A stretch of 64,000 nucleotides of DNA from JANYGM01 sp043764015 (GCA_043764015.1 JAYUKY010000114.1:29782-93781), one strand, 5' to 3'; positions 32,809-42,878 are shown, counted from the first letter of the stretch. Numbers and translations: made by a program. Notes: generated by a model from the letters alone, not told the origin.

Positions 32809-33651
32809 TTATTCATCAAATTCCATACTTTTAGATATGTGTTCCCACTCGTCCAAATCTTTTTCAACAGCTTTTAGTTTCATTCTGATACGTTCTAATG
32901 CATCATTTCCGAGTGCCAAATGCAAAGGTGGTTTTTCGTGTGCTGCTATCATCATAATAGCATTTGCAGCTTTTTCTGGGTCTCCTTTTTGATTTCCGCT
33001 ATAATTCCCTTTGAATAAATCACGCAATTTGCCACTACTAGCATTATAATCTTCTATTTCATTTTCAGAAAATTTGAAGGAACGCCCTGCCCAATCTGTC
33101 CTAAATGCGCCTGGCTCAATGATAGTTACTTTTATGCCCAAATGTGCTACTTCTCTTTGCAGACTTTCTGAAATAGCTTCTACTGAAAATTTGGTGGCTG
33201 CATACGCAGAAAATCCTGGAGATGCAACAAAACCTGCCATACTTGCAATATTGATGATATGACCGTTTTTTTGCTTGCGCATTTGTGGCAAAACAGCTCT
33301 TGTAACTTCGTACAAACCAAAAACATTCGTTTCAAATAGGTTTCTGATGTCTTCTGATGCCATTTCTTCTACTGCACCCATCAAGCCATAACCAGCATTA
33401 TTAACAAGCACATCTATTTTTCCAAAATGCGTAATTGCTTGCTGAACAGCATTTTGAATACTAGCCAAATCATTTACATCAAGCGTAAGAAGCAAAGCAT
33501 TTTCTGGATATTTTTCTTTAAAAATACCAATTTTATCCAAATTTCGTGCCGTTACGGCTACTTTATGACCATTTTTTAGTAATGTTTCTGCAAGAATATA
33601 CCCAATTCCTGTAGAACATCCCGTAATAAGCCAAATTTTTGAAGTTTCCAT
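32809..33651 (-). CDS. Short-chain dehydrogenase/reductase
   Basis: A 280-residue classical SDR from the ATG at 33651 (METSKIWLITG); 14 further codons upstream are open but precede the Rossmann strand without need. The cofactor loop T-G-C-S-T-G-I-G is near 10-17, N-N-A-G-Y near 85, and the active site S (N-I-A-S-M-A-G) and Y-A-A-T-K near 150. The T-G-C-S-T-G-I-G subgroup is often annotated as oxidoreductase of unknown substrate. It probably uses NADP(H) in the cytoplasm. It is transcribed alone: a hairpin separates it from the STAND gene upstream. Confidence 0.9.
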   Translation of the reverse strand: METSKIWLITGCSTGIGYILAETLLKNGHKVAVTARNLDKIGIFKEKYPENALLLTLDVNDLASIQNAVQQAITHFGKIDVLVNNAGYGLMGAVEEMASEDIRNLFETNVFGLYEVTRAVLPQMRKQKNGHIINIASMAGFVASPGFSAYAATKFSVEAISESLQREVAHLGIKVTIIEPGAFRTDWAGRSFKFSENEIEDYNASSGKLRDLFKGNYSGNQKGDPEKAANAIMMIAAHEKPPLHLALGNDALERIRMKLKAVEKDLDEWEHISKSMEFDE

Positions 33652-33716
33652 TTTATTATTATTTTTTAACACTAAGGACATTAAGAAATACATACTGAGT
33701 AGGCACTAAGACATAC

Positions 33717-33765
33717 AAAAATAGAGATAAAAAACTTACAAACGTAATTTTTTATCTCTATTTTT
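33717..33765. terminator. Terminator of the STAND/WD40 gene
   Basis: AAAAATAGAGATAAAAAA, 12-base loop, then its complement ending TCTCTATTTTT. It separates the large gene from the SDR gene downstream. Confidence 0.85.
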
Positions 33766-33786
33766 ATTTACTTGACACATCAAAGT

Positions 33787-36700
33787 TTATTCTTCTTTGC
33801 GCATTGGTTTTTCTCCACAAGTTTTTTCGTAGTCAATATCTTCTGCAACGTATTTTTCCCATTCTTCTTTGCTCATATTGGCAATGATTTTATTACACAA
33901 AACATCACTCATATAATCAGGGTTTACATAAAAATAGCGCATTTTGTTATCTCTACAACCTGCAATAATTTGGTTTCCTTTTGGTGTAAAAGCCAACGAC
34001 CACACCCACGCATTAGCATCACGCAAGGTAATTGGTTCTGTATTAGTCTTTTGCATATTCCAAAGACGAACAGTTTTATCAAAACTAGCTGTAGCAAGTT
34101 GTTTGTCATCTTCACTAAAAGCAATATCATTGATTTTAGCTCTGTGTCCGAGCAAAGTGATTGGTTTGTCTGATTTTTGCCAATTTGCCCACATACGTAA
34201 ACGCCCTTTTTCATCACCAGCTACCAGTTTTTGACCATTATTGCTGAAACGCAAAGCGTGCATTGGTACTTGATTATTGCTATAAAAAACCTTAGAAGTT
34301 TTTGCAGCTTTGTCCCACAAAACAATCTGACCAGTTATATCACTTGTCGCAATGGTATTTCCATCAGGAGAAACTGCCAAAGCATTGACTTGTGCAGGTG
34401 TAACCCCTATTTCTTCTAATTTATCATCTTTCACAACATATAATTTTTTGTCAGAGCTAGCCACAATCAATTCGTTAGAATTTTTATTTGGATAGGACAA
34501 AAACCAAACAGTAGGATTTTGAGGTACTTTGACTGGAAGATTTATTATTTTTGGTGCGCTTTCTGGAGAATTCACATCAAAAATCTGTATTTGTCTGCTA
34601 CTTCCACCCACTGCAAGCAAAGAATTATCACTACTCAACGCAATAGCCTTATTTACAAAATTATTTTGTTTTAAGAGTTTTGGTGTAGCTTTCAAATTTT
34701 CAGCATCCCATTTCAAAATCTTGCCATCACTACCCGCAGAAAACATATACCTACCTTTCGCAGACGCAGAAACAACCCCACTTACTTTGTCGGTATGTCC
34801 TTTCATCTCGTTAAAATCAGCTCCTTCCAAGTTTTTGATAGCCGCATACAAACCATTGAAAATATCACCATTATAAGGCGCACCTTCATTTTCTGTATAG
34901 AATTTATATGCTTGTTGTGCATTCAAAGCCTCTAATTGGGCATCATCACTTAATTGCAAAGATTTTACTGCCATAGCTTGTGCCACAGAAACCAAACGCA
35001 AGTTTTTAGCCTTTTTATTGGCTGCAATAGCGTTATTTTTCTCTACGTTGGCTCTTTCTTCATTTGCTTTTGCTTTTGCCTCACTTGCTTTGGCACGTCC
35101 TTCACTTGCTTTGGCTAATCCTTCATTTTTAGTAGCAAGATTTCCTGCCCTAATTGCTTCTTCTGTTTTCAAATCAGCAATATCTTTTTGTTTTTCTGCT
35201 TCATCTTTCTGTTTTTCTGCTTCCTCTTTTTGTGCTTTTGCTTCTTTTGCACTCAAAGTTGCTTTTAGCTCTTGAGATTTAGCATTTTGCTCACTTGTGA
35301 TTGCTTTTTGCGTTTCAATAATAGCAAGTTGGCGTTCTTTGTCTGCGGCTGCACGTTGTTGGTCAGCCTCCACACGTTTAGCAAGGGCATAAATTAAAAA
35401 AGCAATAGAAACAACAGTAAAAAGTCCCAAAATAAGCGCAATAATCCTAGTGCGCCTAAGCGTACGTTTTTGGAGCATTTCTTTTACTTTTTGCTCTGTT
35501 TCGTATTCTTTTTGAGAATAATCCAAAAACACCATTGTACGCTCAAAGGAAGGATTATAGCGTTTTGCCCAAATAAGTGTCGGCTTATGCTTATCTCTCC
35601 AATTTAGTGCAAGTTGCAAATCTGGTGGTCTCCAAAGTCCCGCTTTCCCTATTTGGTACATTGCGCCTGCTTCAGACAGACGTTGGTACATTTGTACTGC
35701 ATCAGACTCATCATCAACCCAATTTTTCAACCTCACCCAAATTCTCATCAAACTCTCGTGAGAAATATCTATCATAGAGTTAGAATTAAGGGCAATATTT
35801 GCCGCTGGCGTTATTAAAGAACGCCCCTCTTCTCTAAATTTATCAATAACAGGAATAATAGTTGCCTCGCTTACGCCTGCAATGGCTGCAATCTCAAAAA
35901 GGCGTGTAGGTCTGCGGATACCACTATTTTGGTCACCACCTTTTTCTGTAAGAGATTTAAAAAGACTTTCACAAAGGATTTTTTGGTCTTCTGAAAGTTC
36001 GTCAAAAGCCTCATTTGCGTGCATAGAAAGTGCTTCTGACATTGTGCCAATAGCCTCGTAATGATGAATATCCACAGGCTCTTGCACATTTGAGCCTACG
36101 TTTTGGTTTTTCGTCCAAAAATCCCAAGTACGCATCAAAGAATGTTGCAAAATAGGCAACTGGTCAGGATTATCTCCCAAATCATTGAGCAAACGCTGCA
36201 CCAAACGTGGTGTAATATCACCGCCACCTACTGCCACAGGACCTGTAATAGCCATTTTTTTCTGCTCACGAGTCATTTGTGGTATCATATAATAACTATT
36301 ATTGATAGCACTTGTGAGTTGAGGAAAAAACGCACATTCACCTATAAAATCAGAACGCATTGTAATAGCTACATAAATAGGTAAGCCTTCATAACGAATA
36401 GCCTCCATAAGCAGGTTTACATACGTGAGGGCTTCATTTAGGGCTTGTGCATTGTCGTCATTTTTTCTAAATCTAAAAAGTTCTTCAAACTGGTCAATCA
36501 AAATCAACGTGTTTTTCCCAGAAAGCTCTTTTGATTGCATAATCACTTCTATAAGCCCTAATGAGCTTGTACGAAGCATTGTAGAGGTAATAGAGTGCTT
36601 TATTTTCTTATCTTCTGCTGATAATTCAGCAAAATTCCCTGCTTTTTGGTTGATTGCCTCCGCCAAATTATCAATAGGAGATGCGCCAGGACGTGCCACA

Positions 36701-36993
36701 ACCACATTCCAGGAAGAAGTTTTATTAGATAAAAATCCACCATAAAGAATAGGAATAACTCCACAATAAATAAATGAAGATTTACCACTACCAGAAGGTC
36801 CTACAACTGCCACAAAACGGCTTTCATAGAGTTTCATCAGCACTTCATCACTTTGTCCTTCACGCCCAAAAAACAAATGACTTTCTTCAATGGTGAAGGG
36901 TCTAAGTCCTGGAAATGGGTTATCTAGGTGGTTTTCTACTGAATTTCCATTGTAAGAACTTACGACAGGAGAATTTAAGATAGTGTTTGACAT
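33787..36993 (-). CDS. Membrane-spanning nSTAND NTPase with WD40 propeller
   Basis: A 1068-residue protein. The nSTAND1-type entry N-P-F-P-G-L-R-P-F (25-33) precedes the Walker A G-P-S-G-S-G-K-S-S (65-73) and Walker B L-I-L-I-D-Q-F-E-E (163-171). A winged-helix-like region follows (about 330-430), then one membrane helix (about 517-537), a very long Ala/Lys/Glu-rich coiled coil (540-680) and a WD40 beta-propeller (about 715-1030, with W-D-A-E-N, L-W-D-K-A, R-L-W-N-M ends). STAND NTPases are switch proteins used in signalling and, in some groups, phage defence; the propeller would be the sensor, outside the membrane from the ATPase. No effector domain is recognised. The gene is monocistronic. 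Confidence 0.9.
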   Translation of the reverse strand: MSNTILNSPVVSSYNGNSVENHLDNPFPGLRPFTIEESHLFFGREGQSDEVLMKLYESRFVAVVGPSGSGKSSFIYCGVIPILYGGFLSNKTSSWNVVVARPGASPIDNLAEAINQKAGNFAELSAEDKKIKHSITSTMLRTSSLGLIEVIMQSKELSGKNTLILIDQFEELFRFRKNDDNAQALNEALTYVNLLMEAIRYEGLPIYVAITMRSDFIGECAFFPQLTSAINNSYYMIPQMTREQKKMAITGPVAVGGGDITPRLVQRLLNDLGDNPDQLPILQHSLMRTWDFWTKNQNVGSNVQEPVDIHHYEAIGTMSEALSMHANEAFDELSEDQKILCESLFKSLTEKGGDQNSGIRRPTRLFEIAAIAGVSEATIIPVIDKFREEGRSLITPAANIALNSNSMIDISHESLMRIWVRLKNWVDDESDAVQMYQRLSEAGAMYQIGKAGLWRPPDLQLALNWRDKHKPTLIWAKRYNPSFERTMVFLDYSQKEYETEQKVKEMLQKRTLRRTRIIALILGLFTVVSIAFLIYALAKRVEADQQRAAADKERQLAIIETQKAITSEQNAKSQELKATLSAKEAKAQKEEAEKQKDEAEKQKDIADLKTEEAIRAGNLATKNEGLAKASEGRAKASEAKAKANEERANVEKNNAIAANKKAKNLRLVSVAQAMAVKSLQLSDDAQLEALNAQQAYKFYTENEGAPYNGDIFNGLYAAIKNLEGADFNEMKGHTDKVSGVVSASAKGRYMFSAGSDGKILKWDAENLKATPKLLKQNNFVNKAIALSSDNSLLAVGGSSRQIQIFDVNSPESAPKIINLPVKVPQNPTVWFLSYPNKNSNELIVASSDKKLYVVKDDKLEEIGVTPAQVNALAVSPDGNTIATSDITGQIVLWDKAAKTSKVFYSNNQVPMHALRFSNNGQKLVAGDEKGRLRMWANWQKSDKPITLLGHRAKINDIAFSEDDKQLATASFDKTVRLWNMQKTNTEPITLRDANAWVWSLAFTPKGNQIIAGCRDNKMRYFYVNPDYMSDVLCNKIIANMSKEEWEKYVAEDIDYEKTCGEKPMRKEE

Positions 36994-37293
36994 ATATTTA
37001 CTTGATTAGTTTTCAGCAATTTCTTTAGACTGAAGAAAAGAGATTTTTAGTTTTATAGCCAGCAATTTAGAAATAATTTTAATAGAAGACAACATTATAG
37101 GTAATTTTTTTCTTAAATTTTGAAAAGTAGCTATTTGATGTTGATTTAAGAAGTGTTTTTTTGATAAAAAATTATTTTCCAACAAATATTTTGATTTGTA
37201 AGAAAAAAAGCCTTATTTTGCGTTCCAATTTTTAAATTCAATTAAAATCATAATTAAAATAAATCAATATTATTTTTATATTTCTTAAATTAA
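36994..37293. other. 300-base divergent promoter region
   Basis: AT-rich gap between the divergent STAND/WD40 and PpiD genes. A TTTGATTTG word near 37191 and an ATTTTG near 37215 could be part of a PpiD promoter, but the spacing does not fit the consensus well. No gene seen. Confidence 0.4.
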
Positions 37294-39399
37294 ATGGGCG
37301 TAATCAGTAAAATCAGGGACAAGTCAGGTATTGCGGTAGGTATTATTGCAGTAGGGCTTATTTTATTTATCTTAGGTGATGATATTTTTAGGAATTTCGC
37401 TACAGGCGGAACAAGTGAAAACAAAGTCATGGGCAAAATAAATGGTAGAAGTATTAAATATAAAGAATTTAAAGAGGCTGAACAACGCCTTTTAGTTGCT
37501 TACGGAGCTACTGGTAGCCTTACAGATGAGCAAAGCAAACAAGTAAGAGACCAAGTTTGGAATACTTTTATCCAAGATGAGGTTTTGATGCCAGAATTTA
37601 ATAAAGTTGGTTTGGGCGTAAGCAAAGCAGAACTTACGCAAATGATGCAAGGTGATTCTATTTATATGGACGCTGAAATGCGCCAAATGGGTACAGACCC
37701 TCAAACCAAAAAGTTTGACAAAGCTGCACTTGCACAACAACTTTCTGGAATGCAAAAAAATGCACCTGCACGTTGGGAATTTACTAAGGCTTCACTTGTA
37801 AAAAAACGCCTTAATGCTAAATATAACGCACTTATTGCACAAACAACCTACATCACCAAGGCAGAAACTAAGCGTGAGTACGAAAGTCAAAATACAAAAA
37901 CTGATTTAAAATTTGTTTTTGTACCTTTCACAAGCATTGCAGATTCTACATTGAAAGTAACTGATGATGAGCTAAAAAGCCATATGGCAAAGTTCAAAGA
38001 CCGTTACAAAGCACAAGAAACTCGTACAGTTGAATACGTGAAATTCCCACTTTCTCCTACAAAAGAAGATAGTATGGCTTTCATAGGTGAACTTAGAGAA
38101 CTTGCCAAAAACTTTGCACTTTCAAAAGAAGATTCTAGTTTTGCGGCTCGTGAAACAGAAGTAGCTGGAACTTATGCTTTCCGTACTGTAAAAGATATTC
38201 CTGATGGTATTTTCCAAGAAGGAAAACCACTTTTGAAAGGCGGCATTTATGGTCCTTTCTTGAATGGCAAAAACTATATGATTGTGAAAGTTACTGATAC
38301 AAAAGAAGATTCTGCAGCTTTTGTACGTGCAAGACATATTTTGTTTAAGGCAGGCGCAAGCCCAACAGAAAAAGCTGATGCACGCAAAAGAGCGCAAGAA
38401 GTTTTAGATAAAATAAAAGGTGGAGAAGATTTTGCTAAAATGGCTAAAATTTATGGTACAGACGGAACAGCAAGTGATGGTGGAGATTTGAAATGGTTTG
38501 GAAAAGGTATGATGGTAAAACCATTTGAAGCAGTGTCTTTTGTTGCCCCTGTAGGTGCGCCACAGCTTGTAGAAACTGATTTTGGTGTGCATATTTTGGA
38601 AGTTACAAGACCTGTAACCAAAACACAATACAAACTAGCAACTATTGAACGTCCTCTTTTAGCTGGTACAAACACAGAAACAGCCGTTTATAATAAGGCG
38701 CTGATGTTCCAAGATGCTATTAAAAAAGGCTCTACTATTAAGGCTGAAATTGCTAAAAATCCGACGCTTATTGCTGCAATAGCAAAACAACTTAATAGTA
38801 CAGCAACAGATTTGAATGAAATCAAAGGCGCAAGAGAAGTAGTAAAATGGTCGTATAAAGATGAAACGAAAGTAGGTGAAGTGGCTGGAGATATTTTCAA
38901 AATAAATGAGACTAATATGTATTTAGTAGCCATTTTGACAGGAAAATCAGCAAAAGATGAAGCAGATATTGAGTATTTCAGAGAGCAAGCAACCACAGAA
39001 GTACGCAAAGAAATGAAAAAAGCTAAGATTATGGCTAAATTGGGTGATGGTAAAGGAAATCTTGATGATATTGCTAAAAAATATGGTGAAAATATCACTG
39101 TACAAAGTATAGCTGACGCCACACTTGGTGGTTATGGTATTGGTTCTACAGGCTTTAATCCTGCGTCTGTTGGAAAATCTTTTTCAATGAAAAAAGGAGA
39201 ACGTTCTGGCGTATTTGGTGATGATTCTGGCGTATTTATTATGGAAGTAACAGAGAAAAAACCTGCTGCAGAGATAGCTGACTACTCACAATACAAAAAG
39301 CAATTATTTGATAAAGTGCTTAATATTACTAAAAACAATTCTTATCCAGCTCTTATTGACTTGTATAAGATAGAAGATTTGAGAGGTAAAACTTTCTAA
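37294..39399 (+). CDS. PpiD-like periplasmic peptidyl-prolyl isomerase
   Basis: A 701-residue membrane-anchored chaperone. One N-terminal helix (about 14-30) anchors it, facing the periplasm; a SurA-like N-domain follows (about 45-220), then a parvulin-type PPIase domain (about 345-440: R-A-R-H-I-L-F-K, D-G-G-D-L-K-W-F-G-K-G-M, F-G-V-H-I-L-E-V) and a second, less clear domain with G-F-N-P-A-S-V near 620. PpiD-type proteins help newly exported proteins leave the Sec channel and fold. Length and order match Bacteroidota members annotated as SurA N-terminal domain protein. Confidence 0.92.
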   Translation: MGVISKIRDKSGIAVGIIAVGLILFILGDDIFRNFATGGTSENKVMGKINGRSIKYKEFKEAEQRLLVAYGATGSLTDEQSKQVRDQVWNTFIQDEVLMPEFNKVGLGVSKAELTQMMQGDSIYMDAEMRQMGTDPQTKKFDKAALAQQLSGMQKNAPARWEFTKASLVKKRLNAKYNALIAQTTYITKAETKREYESQNTKTDLKFVFVPFTSIADSTLKVTDDELKSHMAKFKDRYKAQETRTVEYVKFPLSPTKEDSMAFIGELRELAKNFALSKEDSSFAARETEVAGTYAFRTVKDIPDGIFQEGKPLLKGGIYGPFLNGKNYMIVKVTDTKEDSAAFVRARHILFKAGASPTEKADARKRAQEVLDKIKGGEDFAKMAKIYGTDGTASDGGDLKWFGKGMMVKPFEAVSFVAPVGAPQLVETDFGVHILEVTRPVTKTQYKLATIERPLLAGTNTETAVYNKALMFQDAIKKGSTIKAEIAKNPTLIAAIAKQLNSTATDLNEIKGAREVVKWSYKDETKVGEVAGDIFKINETNMYLVAILTGKSAKDEADIEYFREQATTEVRKEMKKAKIMAKLGDGKGNLDDIAKKYGENITVQSIADATLGGYGIGSTGFNPASVGKSFSMKKGERSGVFGDDSGVFIMEVTEKKPAAEIADYSQYKKQLFDKVLNITKNNSYPALIDLYKIEDLRGKTF

Positions 39400-39469
39400 A
39401 GAGTTATAAATTATAAGTTATGAATTATGAATAAATACAGAATTTTGATAATCATAACATAAACTAATG

Positions 39470-39506
39470 AAAAAACCTTTCTAATTTCTGGAAAGGTTTT
39501 TTTATT
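39470..39506. terminator. Terminator after ppiD-like gene
   Basis: AAAAAACCTTTC, loop, GAAAGGTTTTTTT. Confidence 0.85.
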
Positions 39507-39562
39507 GAAAAAATGCTGTAAACAAAAATATTCACTATATTTGAACCTAAGAAAGTTTTAAA

Positions 39563-39600
39563 TTCGTACCTCGTACTTCTTATTTCGTACCTTTTCCTAA
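39563..39600. repeat. 38-bp TTCGTAC repeat (copy 2)
   Basis: One base different from 20040-20077. It lies between a TATATTTG box (39536-39543) and the nhaD start, so it would be in the nhaD leader if that box is the promoter. Confidence 0.75.
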
Positions 39601-39628
39601 ATTACTTATCTACTAAAATTTCGTTACT

Positions 39629-40984
39629 ATGATAACTGCTATGATTATTGTTTTTATTGTTGGATATCTTGCCATTGCGCTAGAACATCAAATAAATATC
39701 AATAAAACCGCAACTGCTATGATGACTGGCGTACTTTGCTGGTCTATTTTTATCTTAATGAGTGATGATATTTCACTTGCAGCCAACACACATTATCAGG
39801 CATTTATCAAAAACAACACAGCCCTTACCACACCTTACATTGGTTTCATCAATTTCAGCCTAAAAGAAGCACTTGCAAGCACTGCAGAGATACTTTTTTT
39901 CTTGATGGCAGCAATGACTATTGTGGAACTTATTGATGCTCACGAAGGCTTTACAGTCGTTACGAGCCGTATTACTACACGTAATAGCCGTACTTTGCTT
40001 TGGGTAATTTCTATTATAACATTCTTTTTATCTGCATTATTAGATAATCTCACTACAGCTATTGTAATGGTTTCTTTGGTAAGAAAACTTGTTGAAGAGA
40101 AAGAAAAACGTCTTTTGTATGCCGCAGTCGTGATTGTGGCAGCAAATGCAGGTGGTGCGTGGTCTCCAATAGGAGATGTAACTACTACAATGCTTTGGAT
40201 GAAAGGGCAAATTTCAGCCGTAAACATCATTTTTGCGGTAATTTTGCCTAGTATTGTGTCGGTGCTAGTACCTGTTATTTACTTTAATTTTCAGATAAAA
40301 GGAGATTTAAAACCACTCAAAAAGTCTATTATTGATGATGATAGAGAATATACAAGTACGAAACTTGCCTCTATGATAATGCTTATGGTGGGAATTGGTG
40401 CGCTTATTTTTGTACCTATTTTCAAAAATGTCACGCATTTGCCTCCATACATGGGTATGGTGATAGGGCTTAGTGTGGTTTGGATTGTTTCAGAACTTAT
40501 CAATAGTGAAAAAGATGCCGTACTAAAACACCCTTTAAGTGCCGTACACGCACTTTCACGCATTGATACGTCTAGTGTCTTGTTTTTCTTAGGAATTTTG
40601 ATTGCTATTGGTGCATTAGAAACGACAGGAATTTTGCATCATTTTGCTGATGCTATGAGCAAAGCATTAGGAAATATTGATATAGTAGTTGTGGCGGTGG
40701 GTATGATGTCTGCTATTATTGATAATGTGCCTTTGGTGGCTGCTACGCAAGGAATGTATAGCCTCACAGAATATCCAACAGATAGTAAACTGTGGCACTT
40801 TTTGGCTTATTGCGCTGGTACAGGCGGAAGTATTTTGATTATTGGTTCTGCGGCAGGTATTGCCGTAATGGGAATGGAAAAAATTGAGTTTGGTTGGTAT
40901 ATGAAAAAAATCAGTTTAATTGTTTTGTTGGGCTATTTGGCTGGTGCAGGCGTTTATTTGCTACAATATAGCTTTACGCATTGA
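39629..40984 (+). CDS. nhaD: NhaD-type Na+/H+ antiporter
   Basis: A 451-residue inner-membrane protein with 11-13 helices. NhaD exchanges internal Na+ for external H+. Conserved parts include the helix pair with D-N-L-T-T-A-I-V-M (about 133-141), N-A-G-G-A-W-S-P-I-G-D-V-T-T-T-M-L-W (171-188) and S-A-I-I-D-N-V-P-L-V-A-A (about 358-369). The charged D/N residues inside the membrane match ion-binding positions of the arsenite/NhaD superfamily. With NQR in the same window, this organism seems to run a sodium cycle and is probably marine or from a salty place. It stops with TGA. Confidence 0.94.
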   Translation: MITAMIIVFIVGYLAIALEHQININKTATAMMTGVLCWSIFILMSDDISLAANTHYQAFIKNNTALTTPYIGFINFSLKEALASTAEILFFLMAAMTIVELIDAHEGFTVVTSRITTRNSRTLLWVISIITFFLSALLDNLTTAIVMVSLVRKLVEEKEKRLLYAAVVIVAANAGGAWSPIGDVTTTMLWMKGQISAVNIIFAVILPSIVSVLVPVIYFNFQIKGDLKPLKKSIIDDDREYTSTKLASMIMLMVGIGALIFVPIFKNVTHLPPYMGMVIGLSVVWIVSELINSEKDAVLKHPLSAVHALSRIDTSSVLFFLGILIAIGALETTGILHHFADAMSKALGNIDIVVVAVGMMSAIIDNVPLVAATQGMYSLTEYPTDSKLWHFLAYCAGTGGSILIIGSAAGIAVMGMEKIEFGWYMKKISLIVLLGYLAGAGVYLLQYSFTH

Positions 40985-41013
40985 TGAAGTGGTTTTTTTG
41001 AAATGTTATACCT

Positions 41014-41057
41014 AAAAAGACCCTTTACTGTTTTTATAAAATAGTAAAGGATTTTTA
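41014..41057. terminator. Bidirectional terminator between nhaD and rpn-like gene
   Basis: CCCTTTACT and AGTAAAGG arms with A/T-rich flanks. Confidence 0.75.
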
Positions 41058-41066
41058 TTTATGATT

Positions 41067-42044
41067 TTATTTTTTTATTTGTTCTCTTATTTCCTGTATT
41101 TTCTTGATAGCAAATCCTGTTATGTCTGCAATGGTTTCATTATCAAAACCTTTTAGTATTGATTTTTTGATAATATCCATTTCTGCTTTTTCAGCTCTTT
41201 CAGCCTTTTCTGTTGCTTTTTCTAGTTTTGCTTCTAGTTGTGCTTTTGCCTTTTGTACTTTTTCTAGTTCTGCTTTTGCCTTAATATCAGCTTTTTCTAA
41301 TGCTTCTTTTAGCCTAGAACTCTCGTCAAGGCGGAATTTTTGTTGTCCTTCATAATGTTCTCGCTCACTTTTATCAAGGTACATAGCATCAAGTTTTAGG
41401 CTGGCTTTCCTAATTTCTTTGATTTCCGCAAGTTCTACTGGAAGGTTATCATTTACATATCTTGCGGCATTGTTTAAGAAGTTTATCCATCTATCCAAAA
41501 TGGTTTTAGCAAATTTGAGTTCTTTTTTGAATTTGCGCATTTCTATGAAGTACAAATCCAAATAATCCAAATCTTTGTGTGTTTCGTTTGTTTCTCTATT
41601 TTTAAGTGTGAAACATCTTTGCGGAGTTTTGTCATCAAAAAAATTAAAGTCTATCAAACTAATTACAATACACTTTTTAAGCTCTGAATAGCTATTGTCC
41701 ACCAAAGCAGTGAGTTTTTGCAGTTCTGGAATATGGTCTAATTGTGCGCCAAATATTTTAGCCCAATAATACAAAGTACGTTTTCCATAAAAATCATACC
41801 CTCGTATTTGCATTTCTATATCATATTGTATGCCTTTTTCATCTTGCGCTTTGATATCTAAAATGGTGAGTTTTCCATCTGTATAATCAGCCAAATTATA
41901 AGGATTTTTGAGTTCTAGGGTTACTATTTGTTGCGTGAGTGGCAAAATAGCATTTATCAAAGACATTAGAATATCTTTGTTATCTTCTGTTCCAAAGAGT
42001 TTTTTGAAAACTAAATCTGTTTTTGGATTTGCTTTTGTGAGCAT
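41067..42044 (-). CDS. Rpn-family PD-(D/E)XK nuclease
   Basis: A 325-residue protein from the ATG at 42044 (MLTKANPKTDLVFKKLF). The opening T-D-L-V-F-K-K-L-F-G and the catalytic-type L-D-I-K-A-Q-D-E-K ... Y-D-I-E-M-Q match the Rpn (transposase_31/PD-(D/E)XK) family, whose members cut DNA and promote RecA-independent recombination. A helical coiled coil follows (about 225-295, E-K-A-D-I-K-A-K-A-E-L-E-K-V, many K-A-E repeats), and a short helix-turn-helix-like end (I-A-D-I-T-G-F-A). The family is common in Bacteroidota, usually as many paralogues. Whether it acts in defence or on own DNA is unknown. Confidence 0.88.
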   Translation of the reverse strand: MLTKANPKTDLVFKKLFGTEDNKDILMSLINAILPLTQQIVTLELKNPYNLADYTDGKLTILDIKAQDEKGIQYDIEMQIRGYDFYGKRTLYYWAKIFGAQLDHIPELQKLTALVDNSYSELKKCIVISLIDFNFFDDKTPQRCFTLKNRETNETHKDLDYLDLYFIEMRKFKKELKFAKTILDRWINFLNNAARYVNDNLPVELAEIKEIRKASLKLDAMYLDKSEREHYEGQQKFRLDESSRLKEALEKADIKAKAELEKVQKAKAQLEAKLEKATEKAERAEKAEMDIIKKSILKGFDNETIADITGFAIKKIQEIREQIKK

Positions 42045-42275
42045 AAAATTTTGATGTTTATTTATGGCAAAGATACAAGAAAAATTAAAACTTCTCAAAT
42101 CCTTTTTGAGTTATTTTTATATAAAAATAATACAATTTAATCTTGAAATAATAATATAAAAAATTTATTTTGAAAAATAAATGCTCAAATCTCTATTTTA
42201 TTTTATTTTATTTTATACCTTTGCGGTTGATATTATTATTCTCATAATCAACCAAAAAAAACCAACCAAATCCAA

Positions 42276-42743
42276 ATGAAACAAACGCTTAACTTTCTTT
42301 TGATACTCGTAATGGTAGCAACCGTTTTCTCTTGTAAGAAAAGTGACCCAGAACTTACACCTGCACAGAAAATTGTAGGGAAATACAAAATTACTGCAAA
42401 TACTACGACTATAAATAACGTAGTGGAAAATAATTTAACTGATGAGCCAGCTTGTTATACTGATAATGTTTGGGAATTTACAACAGATTTTAAAACTATT
42501 ATAAGTGAAGGTGCAACGTCTTGCCCAACGCCAAGTCAAACGCAAACGGTATCTTATGTTCTAGCTTCTGATGGTAAAACACTAACATTTACTGGCACTA
42601 ATGGTATGGGTAATACTTTTAGTGAAATCTATATAGTTCCAGAACTTACAAGTGCGGTTCTAAAAATCTCTAGAACTGATACTTACGTTGATTTGGGTGT
42701 TACAACAACTGCAAAAAATGATGTAACTCTTACCAAAATCTAA
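42276..42743 (+). CDS. Lipocalin-like lipoprotein
   Basis: A 155-residue protein with a lipoprotein signal (A-T-V-F-S-C, cysteine at 20) followed by K-K-S-D-P-E-L. The body has the start I-V-G-K-Y-K-I-T-A and short beta strands of the Bacteroidota lipocalin-like (DUF4923-like) group; two further cysteines (near 60 and 88) may form a disulfide. It is expected in the outer membrane inner leaflet or on the surface. A TACCTTTG box at 42226-42233 fits a -7 element. Function unknown. Confidence 0.7.
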   Translation: MKQTLNFLLILVMVATVFSCKKSDPELTPAQKIVGKYKITANTTTINNVVENNLTDEPACYTDNVWEFTTDFKTIISEGATSCPTPSQTQTVSYVLASDGKTLTFTGTNGMGNTFSEIYIVPELTSAVLKISRTDTYVDLGVTTTAKNDVTLTKI

Positions 42744-42766
42744 TATTTCCTAAGCAAAATTAAAAA

Positions 42767-42812
42767 CAAAAAAGTAGCCTTTCTGTACGAAAAGCTACTT
42801 TTTTGGTTTTTT
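42767..42812. terminator. GTAGCCTTTC hairpin, upstream copy
   Basis: CAAAAAAGTAGCCTTTC ... GCTACTTTTTT. It probably terminates the lipocalin-like gene. The same sequence recurs at 43561 on the other side of the toxin-antitoxin pair. Confidence 0.8.
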
Positions 42813-42878
42813 TGGAATAAAAAGAAGCTAATCCAAAATAATAATTGTATCTTTGTAGGGAAACAAAACAAATAACCT

